Positions 58,069 through 64,000 of a DNA stretch of 64,000 nucleotides are shown here, piece by piece. Position numbers and translations under genes: made by a program. Location: assembly GCA_964534125.1 (NCBI GenBank), contig CAZHOJ010000003.1, positions 248,001 to 312,000 of the forward strand, in the 5' to 3' direction. Below the pieces are notes generated by a model. It was not told the origin of the DNA. It saw only the letters and a list, made by a program, of their open reading frames with translations, and made no database searches. Within the stretch, counting starts at the first letter, position 1, and each line of letters opens with the position of its first letter. Source of the stretch: 2-02-FULL-55-14 sp964534125 (GTDB lineage Bacteria > Bacteroidota > Ignavibacteria > UBA10030).

Positions 58069-60447
58069 TCAATCAGAATGCCTCCGGACCGTCCGGACGT
58101 CGAACACCGGTCCGGCAAAGGCGTTCGGCTGGCAGAAGAATCCCACGGTGACCTCTTTCTTTCCGCGGGTCAGATCATACGGGACCGGATACTCCTTCCG
58201 GGTGAATTCCGGAGGGGAGCCGGTGAGATCCTCGGAAGCTATTGCCTTGCCGTCTACAGAGACCTCGAAACGACGGTCCGGCCCCTCGCTTCCTCTATAG
58301 GTGCACACGATCGTCATAGGAACCTCAGGGTCGACGGCCAGCACGTAGCTGAACCGTCCGGCTGCGGCCTCCCGACCTTTCCGGTTGTCATACCAGTGAT
58401 CCCGCGACCCAGTACCCTCCAGCCCGTGGCCGATCTCATCTGAGCGAACATGCACATCGACACGATCGATCGTATGCTTCTCAATGCCAGCCCATTTTTC
58501 GCTCCGCTTCCGCAGGGTTCCGGTATAGGCAGCAAACGCTTTGCCGTCCATGATACGCCAGTAGACAGTATACCGACGATGGTGGATCTCATGGAACGGG
58601 AGGAGATCCATGCTCGCCGGATGATCCGCATCCCGGTCCGCGACGAACGCCTCGGCACGTCTGTCGGCATAGAGCAGTGTCCGCACATCGGTCGCACCCG
58701 GTGCCACCAGGACAGGCAACTCTGCCGGTGTCAAGGACGGGAACGCCGGTGCTTCCGGTCCGTATTCCGTCGTCCGCCCGATCCCCTCCGCACCCAGATC
58801 GCCCGCCAGGACGATGGGACCTTTCAGGAATGCCACGACCGCCGGATCATCGGGCATCGGCTCGACGGAAACGGTCATTGGATAAACGAGTTCCACAACG
58901 TCACCGGACGTCCATCCACGGACGATCGAAAGATACGAACCTGGTCGCAACGATTCTTCCCATCGGGCACCGTTCACCGTCACCATAGCTCCCGATGTTG
59001 CCCATGCTGGGACGCGAACCCTGAGGCTGAATGTCCCCGACGGTGCCGCGGCCATGACGAGCCTGATGCCATCGGTGCGGGGAAATTGCGTTTCCTGCCG
59101 TAGCACCACCCCCTTGTCTCTCCACCGGACCTCGGATGGCACAAAAAGGTTGACCAGAAGGGAGTGTTCGTCGTGCATGTAGATCGCTTCGACGAACCGT
59201 TCCGGATTCTCCATCCCTGTACCGACGCAGCACCAGAAAGAGGAATGCGGGGTCGAGTACGTCTTGTACGCCCCCGGCTTCAGCGATATATAGTAGCAGT
59301 ACATTCCCGTTGCCGGGTCCTGCGATGCCAGGATATGGTTGTACAGCACACGCTCGAAGAACTCCATATACCTGGCCTCGGGAGCATGGCAGAACAAGGC
59401 ACGGGTGAGCTTCAGCATATTGTAGCTGTTGCATGTCTCTGTGGTCGCCGCACCCAGGTTATATGCCATCTGCCCGACGGGCGTGAAGTGCTCGTCATTC
59501 GTGTTCCCGCCGATGACATACGACCGGTGGTTCACAACCCGTTCCCAGAAGAAGGACGCGATATCGAAGTATCGTTTCTCACCGGTGAGTTCGTGTTCGC
59601 GCATCGCACCGATCATCTTTGGGATCTGGGTGTTCCCATGAAGGCCGTCGAGTGAATCCACGCCCCGGGAAAGGGGTCCGAAGACCACTTCGTGATCGAA
59701 CATCCCGGCAAGCCGGAGATGGTCCGGATCGGCAGTAACGGAATAGAGCTGAGCAAGGATATCGTTCATGCCACCGAACTCGGTCTGCAGCATTGCCTGC
59801 TGCTGCTCCTTCGTGAGGCGATCCATGCGGAACCGGACCCACTCCGCCATTGCGCTCACCATATCCAGCGCATCGTTGCTGCCGCAATACAGATACATGT
59901 CGAGAAGGCCGGCCATGATCTTGTGAAGCGTATAGTACGGGGCCCACACTCGCTTCCGATGCTCGACCCTGTCGATGAACTCCTCCGGAAAGGCGGAGAG
60001 ATAGCCGGGGTATGTGGCACTGTCGGCCAATGCTTTCTGCACCTTCTGAAGTTCGCCAACGATGTATGCACCGCGGTCTTTGAACCGCTCGTCGGCCGTG
60101 TTCGCATACATGAGCGCACACGCCGTCAGGTAATGTCCGATCGTATGGCCACGAACCTCGATGTTCGGCGCCTCCCACCCTTCGAGCGGCGCAGCCGACG
60201 ACGGCAGATCGGCATTGAGCCTGAATGTGTGGAGCAGACGGTCAGGGTCGAGCGCCAGAAGCACGCGTGCGGTGCGTTCCCGGGCCTCGAGGAACGGACT
60301 GTCGAGAAGGGTCACCTCGGAGTATCCGAACGGCAGCACCTTCGGAGCTGCTTTGTCGGGGACAGTGGCCGGGCGCTGGGGCTGAGCCATAAGGAGGGGA
60401 CAGGAAAGAACAACGAAGAAGGAGAGAGAATGTCGAAAGATCTTCAT
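58069..60447 (-). CDS. GH127-type beta-L-arabinofuranosidase (copy 1)
   Basis: 792 residues; start at 60447 (MKIFRHSL) with GGAG upstream, and a signal peptide. Family DUF1680/GH127-type (alpha/alpha-barrel followed by beta-sandwich domains): HTIGHYLTACALMYANTADE, LDMYLYCGSNDAL, FGGMNDILAQLY. The catalytic/metal motifs are GAATTETCNSYNMLKLTRALF (Glu and Cys) and SSFWCCVGTGMENPERF (paired Cys), which in the family hold a zinc and give the Cys nucleophile. The C-terminal region is beta-rich and includes DUF4986-like segments. It starts two bases after the next gene ends and precedes galM. Confidence 0.9.
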   Translation of the reverse strand: MKIFRHSLSFFVVLSCPLLMAQPQRPATVPDKAAPKVLPFGYSEVTLLDSPFLEARERTARVLLALDPDRLLHTFRLNADLPSSAAPLEGWEAPNIEVRGHTIGHYLTACALMYANTADERFKDRGAYIVGELQKVQKALADSATYPGYLSAFPEEFIDRVEHRKRVWAPYYTLHKIMAGLLDMYLYCGSNDALDMVSAMAEWVRFRMDRLTKEQQQAMLQTEFGGMNDILAQLYSVTADPDHLRLAGMFDHEVVFGPLSRGVDSLDGLHGNTQIPKMIGAMREHELTGEKRYFDIASFFWERVVNHRSYVIGGNTNDEHFTPVGQMAYNLGAATTETCNSYNMLKLTRALFCHAPEARYMEFFERVLYNHILASQDPATGMYCYYISLKPGAYKTYSTPHSSFWCCVGTGMENPERFVEAIYMHDEHSLLVNLFVPSEVRWRDKGVVLRQETQFPRTDGIRLVMAAAPSGTFSLRVRVPAWATSGAMVTVNGARWEESLRPGSYLSIVRGWTSGDVVELVYPMTVSVEPMPDDPAVVAFLKGPIVLAGDLGAEGIGRTTEYGPEAPAFPSLTPAELPVLVAPGATDVRTLLYADRRAEAFVADRDADHPASMDLLPFHEIHHRRYTVYWRIMDGKAFAAYTGTLRKRSEKWAGIEKHTIDRVDVHVRSDEIGHGLEGTGSRDHWYDNRKGREAAAGRFSYVLAVDPEVPMTIVCTYRGSEGPDRRFEVSVDGKAIASEDLTGSPPEFTRKEYPVPYDLTRGKKEVTVGFFCQPNAFAGPVFDVRTVRRHSD

Positions 60448-60449
60448 GC

Positions 60450-62840
60450 TCACTCCACCTTCCATTCATGAATGCCGGACGAGAAGGAATCCGGGAGGGC
60501 GACCTCTATCCGGAGGGCCATGGTCTTCACGGGCGAGAACCGCGTCACGTTGTAGACATCGGGATCCGTCCCGTATACCGACGGCTCGTCCACAGGCTTC
60601 CAGTCGTCACCGTCCCGATACGAGAGGGACCACGATTTCGGGACCCTGCATTCTCCGATGCCTGTGTCATCGTACCAATAGACCTGCACGGAAGAGACCG
60701 TCGTCGGCTCTGCAAAGTCGTACTGGACCCACTCCGCTGTCCCTTTACGGGGCCACCAGTGCAGGTATCTGTACGTCCTGTCGATTGAACTCTTCGGCTC
60801 CCGCTGATCGTTGAGCGCTCCTGCGTCTCCTCCCGATGAGGAAGGCCGCGCTTCGGATGCAAGGGTCGGCGGCGGGACAGGCTCGGCCGCCCCTTCCGTC
60901 CGGGCAAGCCACACCTGCATCTCTCCTCTCCCCCTGTTGGCCCATGCGAAGTACGGGATAGCGTTCACTGCCGAAGCCTCACTGCGAACAGTGCCATCAG
61001 TATTGCTGTAGCGTCCGCGAGCGGATGCCAGGATCGCCGGGATCCCGCCGAAGAGAGACGTCCGGAAATCGCACAGAAGGAACGCATCGTCAGGCATCAC
61101 GAGGTTTGTCACATGGCCGTCCTTTGTATCAACACCTTCGACACAGAAGACCAGCGGACCGCGCTGAAGAGCGATGCGCTCCCTGTTTGCCTCGACCTCA
61201 TGTCTGCTCACGACCCTTCGGACCGCCATGGGGAGAACGAGTTCCACGATGTCGCCGCTGTGCCAGGACCGCTTCACGGCCGCGTACCCTTTGTCGAGTG
61301 ACAGCGGAACTGCGTCGCCATTCACCGTCAGCGTGGCGGTCTCATCGGAAGGCTCCAGGAACGAATACAGTCCGAGCGGTATCGTTTCACCCCGCGCCCA
61401 TCCCGGAATGCGTACCTTCAGCGTGAACTCCTGGCCGGGTCGCTCTGGTTTGACCACGATGCGGACACCCCCCTCGTACGGATAGAACGTGGCCACATCC
61501 AGGCGAACAGTCCCGGAGGGATGCGCAATCGTGACACCACCCTGTATGAAGAGGTTCAGATAGACGTGCTGTGCATCGAACGCATATGCCTGCGCCGCCA
61601 CCTGCGGGATGATACGTGCGATGTTCGGCGGACAGCATGCCACCGCAAACCACGGCGACCTGCTCATGCTGCCGTCTGATTCGAGCGGATTGTCGTAAAA
61701 AAATGTCCGGCCGCCATAACTGACACCGGAAAGGACACTATTATAGAGGGAGCGTTCGAGAACATCGACGTACTTGGCGTCGCCATGAAGCCGGAACATC
61801 CTGCCGTTCCACAGAACATTGGCGATCCCCGCGCACGTCTCGCAATACGCCGACCGGTTGGGCAACTGGAACGCCTCGGCAAATCCTTCATGCCCTCCTT
61901 CTGCCCCGATGCCGCCCGTCACATAGATCTTCTTCCCGACCACGTCGTCCCATAAACGGTCAAGCGCCCGGGCATATGCGGTGTCGCCGTAGAGCGCCAC
62001 GATGTCCGCCATCCCTGCATACATATAGAGCGCCCGTACAGCGTGCCCGACCGCTTCTGCCTGCTCAACGACAGGCATGTGGTCCTGGTTGTACGTGCCG
62101 TAGAGTGCATGTCCATCGCTCCGGCCGCGCTCATCGAGAAAGAACTTTGCCAGCTCCGCATACTTCCTGTTCCCGGTCGTCCGATAGAGCTTCACGAGCC
62201 CGATCTCGATCTCCTGATGACCGGGAACGAGGCGGCTCTTTCCCGGACCGAACACCTCGAGGAGCAGGTCCGCACTCCTGATGGCCACGTCCAGCAGGGT
62301 GCGCTTGCCGGTAGCCTTATAGTATGCGATGGCAGCCTCGTACATGTGCCCGAGGTCATACAATTCGTGGCTGTGGCGAACGCTGTCCCATCTCGTCGTA
62401 CCGATATAGCGGGCGAAGCGATAATCGGGCGCTGTTGTCCTGCGGGGCGTGAACAGATAGCCGTCCGGTTCCTGCGCCGCCGCGATAGCCGAGATGATCG
62501 TATCGACGCGCGCCTCGAGGGACGGATCGGGATACATCGCAAGGACATACGCCGCCGCCTCGAGCGCCTTGTAGACATCGGAATCGTTGAACCACCATCC
62601 CTCGAAGTATCCCTCCTTGCGGCCTGCCGCTTTCAGGAAGTTATCGATGCGGCCGGTGGCCTCGCACTGGTCGAACAGGTGGGGCACCGTCGCAGAAACG
62701 TTCGTGTCGAGGCGCGGGGACCAGAAGCCGTCGCTGACACGGACCGAACCCGGGGTAGAAAAGGTGATCGGGTATGTGCCGAGGTCCTGTGCGACAGAGA
62801 GCGTTGCGGGGATGGAGAGAAGGAGGAGAAGCTGTCTCAT
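60450..62840 (-). CDS. GH127-type beta-L-arabinofuranosidase (copy 2) with C-terminal discoidin-like domain
   Basis: 796 residues; start at 62840 (MRQLLLLLSIP) with GAGG ten bases upstream, and a signal peptide. GH127-type signature: DGFWSPRLDTN, SDVYKALEAAAYVLAMYPD, YDLGHMYEAAIAYYKATGK. Catalytic/metal motifs are SAYCETCAGIANVLWNGRM and WFAVACCPPNIARII. At the C-terminus a discoidin-like (F5/8 type C) segment is visible (TVSSVQVYWYDDTGIGECRVPKSWSLSYRDG), likely a carbohydrate-binding module. It leads a leftward three-gene group with GH127 copy 1 and galM. Confidence 0.92.
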   Translation of the reverse strand: MRQLLLLLSIPATLSVAQDLGTYPITFSTPGSVRVSDGFWSPRLDTNVSATVPHLFDQCEATGRIDNFLKAAGRKEGYFEGWWFNDSDVYKALEAAAYVLAMYPDPSLEARVDTIISAIAAAQEPDGYLFTPRRTTAPDYRFARYIGTTRWDSVRHSHELYDLGHMYEAAIAYYKATGKRTLLDVAIRSADLLLEVFGPGKSRLVPGHQEIEIGLVKLYRTTGNRKYAELAKFFLDERGRSDGHALYGTYNQDHMPVVEQAEAVGHAVRALYMYAGMADIVALYGDTAYARALDRLWDDVVGKKIYVTGGIGAEGGHEGFAEAFQLPNRSAYCETCAGIANVLWNGRMFRLHGDAKYVDVLERSLYNSVLSGVSYGGRTFFYDNPLESDGSMSRSPWFAVACCPPNIARIIPQVAAQAYAFDAQHVYLNLFIQGGVTIAHPSGTVRLDVATFYPYEGGVRIVVKPERPGQEFTLKVRIPGWARGETIPLGLYSFLEPSDETATLTVNGDAVPLSLDKGYAAVKRSWHSGDIVELVLPMAVRRVVSRHEVEANRERIALQRGPLVFCVEGVDTKDGHVTNLVMPDDAFLLCDFRTSLFGGIPAILASARGRYSNTDGTVRSEASAVNAIPYFAWANRGRGEMQVWLARTEGAAEPVPPPTLASEARPSSSGGDAGALNDQREPKSSIDRTYRYLHWWPRKGTAEWVQYDFAEPTTVSSVQVYWYDDTGIGECRVPKSWSLSYRDGDDWKPVDEPSVYGTDPDVYNVTRFSPVKTMALRIEVALPDSFSSGIHEWKVE

Positions 62841-63234
62841 GTCCGGGTGCCTCATGGGGTGGAATGACAGACCGGCGGTGCGTCCTAAGGTACGACCGGC
62901 CGGTGAATAGCTCAAGACGAATCGGTGCTCATGGACATACTTCCGGAACGCCAGGTGCCCTTGGCGATGCCCTGCCACATGGCGCAGCTCCATCCTCCGT
63001 CAGGCGTAAGAACCGAACGATGGCAAGGATACGGATTGGGGGTTGTCGACCTGAACCTGGGCATGTTCGATCCGCGATGGGCGTCCCTCCGCAGGGACGG
63101 CCACCTGGGGTTGCAGTTCGGGTTCAGTACGCTGGTCGGATATCTCCACAACAACGAACGCCCGACGATATGCCGGGCGTTCGTGATACATCGACGATCC
63201 AGAGCATCGGCTCGGGCAGCGGCCCGTCCCGTGA
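62841..63234. other. Gene-free interval between the GH127 operon and the T9SS gene
   Basis: 394 bases. It should contain the promoter of the leftward GH127 group, although I see no convincing element. A short stem, CGTCCCT with AGGGACG near 63087-63104, and the terminator at 63146-63184 are visible. The open frame at 62925-63284 crosses the terminator and lacks coding character. Confidence 0.5.
63146..63184 (-). terminator. Terminator of the T9SS gene
   Basis: On the minus strand ACGAACGCCCG (63184-63174) pairs with CGGGCGTTCGT (63164-63154), followed by TGTTGTGG; the T tract is imperfect. Confidence 0.65.
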
Positions 63235-64000
63235 TTACTTCAGAAGGACCATGCTGCGCGTCCGCACCTCCCCTCCTGCTCTGAGGACATAGACATAGAG
63301 CCCGCTTGGCATCGATGAGCCATCCCACGGAACATTGTGGAAACCGGCCGGCAGTTCCCTGTTGAGGAGGACCGCCACCTCCCGGCCCAGGATATCATAG
63401 ACCATCAGTGAAACCTGCTGTTGCATGGGATTGTCGACGCGGATGGTCGTCGTCGGATTGAACGGATTTGGATAGTTCTGCGAAAGGCTCAGGACCTGCG
63501 GCACAGCATCCGCTTCCGGGCCGCCGGCCGAGACCGTTGAGCCGGTGAACGATCCGATGTTCCCGATGGCCCAGTCCGAGAAGGACGTCACATTTCCGAC
63601 CGACGCCTCATATGGGCCTGTCCCGCTCACAGCGGCCTTCATTTCCGTCCATCCCGTGCCGTCATGTTTTCCGAGTACGACCGTGTCGCCCCGGGCGAAT
63701 CCCGGCGCCTCATCTCCGGCATTCCACATCAGCGTCACCTGCGCCTGTGTCCCTCCGGCGACCTCCTCGCGGATCGTCCACATTCGCCGGACGGTCTTGC
63801 CTGTGTCGTTGGCAGCGTTGCGGACCGAATTCTGGACTCTCACTCTGAACTGATCTGCCGATCCCGCGTTCATCAGCTTCAACGGGGAGTACGTATGGGT
63901 ACCGACGGGGAATTCGTGCGTGGCTCCGCTTCCGGCGTGGTACATCGTGAGCGCGCCACTGTCATTCGTGACCACGTACCGTGATGCGGTCGCTCCATCG
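63235..64000 (-). CDS. T9SS sorting-domain protein (truncated by window edge)
   Basis: Only the last 255 codons are in the window; the frame is open to the edge. The visible part is a beta-rich domain (HEFPVGTHTYSPLKLMNAG, MWTIREEVAGGTQAQVTLMW), followed by a linker and the type IX sorting domain (SLSQNYPNPFNPTTTI, VYDILGREVAVLLN, ending RSMVLLK). The protein is surface-exposed or secreted; the full domain content cannot be seen. It is on the same strand as the GH127 group but separated by its terminator, so it is a separate unit. Confidence 0.88.
   Translation of the reverse strand, partial: DGATASRYVVTNDSGALTMYHAGSGATHEFPVGTHTYSPLKLMNAGSADQFRVRVQNSVRNAANDTGKTVRRMWTIREEVAGGTQAQVTLMWNAGDEAPGFARGDTVVLGKHDGTGWTEMKAAVSGTGPYEASVGNVTSFSDWAIGNIGSFTGSTVSAGGPEADAVPQVLSLSQNYPNPFNPTTTIRVDNPMQQQVSLMVYDILGREVAVLLNRELPAGFHNVPWDGSSMPSGLYVYVLRAGGEVRTRSMVLLK

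Noticed and set aside
62925..63284. 119-residue open frame on the plus strand
   Set aside because: It crosses the terminator of the T9SS gene and overlaps that gene antisense.
1..64000. tRNA, rRNA and CRISPR arrays
   Set aside because: No tRNA-like cloverleaf ends, rRNA text or regularly spaced identical repeats were seen on either strand by eye; a dedicated scan could still find a missed tRNA.

Overview
The window looks like chromosomal DNA from a fairly GC-rich member of the FCB (Bacteroidota/Chlorobiota/Ignavibacteriota) group. The main evidence is four secreted proteins with the C-terminal type IX secretion sorting domain in the form NxPNPFNP (genes at 32082, 40183, 49858 and 63235), several FCB-type outer-membrane proteins (a DUF5916 barrel, porin-like barrels), and -7 elements of the TAnnTTTG type. 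I place it near Ignavibacteriota-like lineages; that is an inference from protein style, not from a marker gene. I saw no tRNA, rRNA, CRISPR array, phage or intact IS transposase.

Layout. 1-8.7 kb: a truncated Tat-exported DUF362 protein, a carboxypeptidase-regulatory-like exported protein, a polyferredoxin-like protein, a lipoprotein, a GYD protein, a DUF5916 outer-membrane protein and a DinG-family helicase. 8.7-15.3 kb: a sensor kinase and an NtrC-type regulator flank a leftward run of two small secreted DxDxDG-motif proteins and a beta-barrel; the run is preceded by a consensus sigma-54 promoter and palindromes. A divergent DUF4405 membrane protein follows. 15.5-19.4 kb: acyl-CoA synthetase, TrmO, then a leftward OsmC/DUF1858/hypothetical group. 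19.5-27 kb: a rightward metal-homeostasis run headed by a Fur-family regulator with a perfect 7-1-7 operator, followed by CGGC protein, peptide deformylase, His-rich NifX-like protein, DUF6125 protein, 10-TM exporter-like protein, outer-membrane channel, two tandem ZnuA-like binding proteins and a ZnuB-like permease, with no ATPase gene. 27-41.5 kb: housekeeping and surface genes (threonine-dehydrogenase-like SDR, methyltransferase, YchF, beta-CASP nuclease, FG-GAP T9SS protein, sorbosone-dehydrogenase-like protein, a Lys/Glu/Met-rich exported coil, GT-C glycosyltransferase, a kinase-like protein lacking an ATPase domain, an esterase with T9SS tail).

41.9-53.9 kb is a signalling block: a chimeric membrane protein carrying only the tail of a SpoIIE phosphatase, two full CHASE2-like/SpoIIE phosphatases, an RsbW-type kinase, a STAS antagonist, a class III nucleotide cyclase and, after an esterase and a lipocalin, a stand-alone cyclic-nucleotide-binding protein. 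Together they could form a partner-switching module linked to cyclic-nucleotide output. 54-64 kb: an S41-like membrane protease, an aldose 1-epimerase, two GH127-type beta-L-arabinofuranosidases and a truncated T9SS protein, consistent with use of arabinose-containing glycans.

Intergenic DNA is rich in short repeats. Two roughly 160-bp elements with terminal inverted repeats and 4-bp target duplications (ATAG and CTAG) are MITE-like, and one sits exactly on the galM stop codon. A CAGTAGGCAG repeat supplies the stop codon of three unrelated genes.
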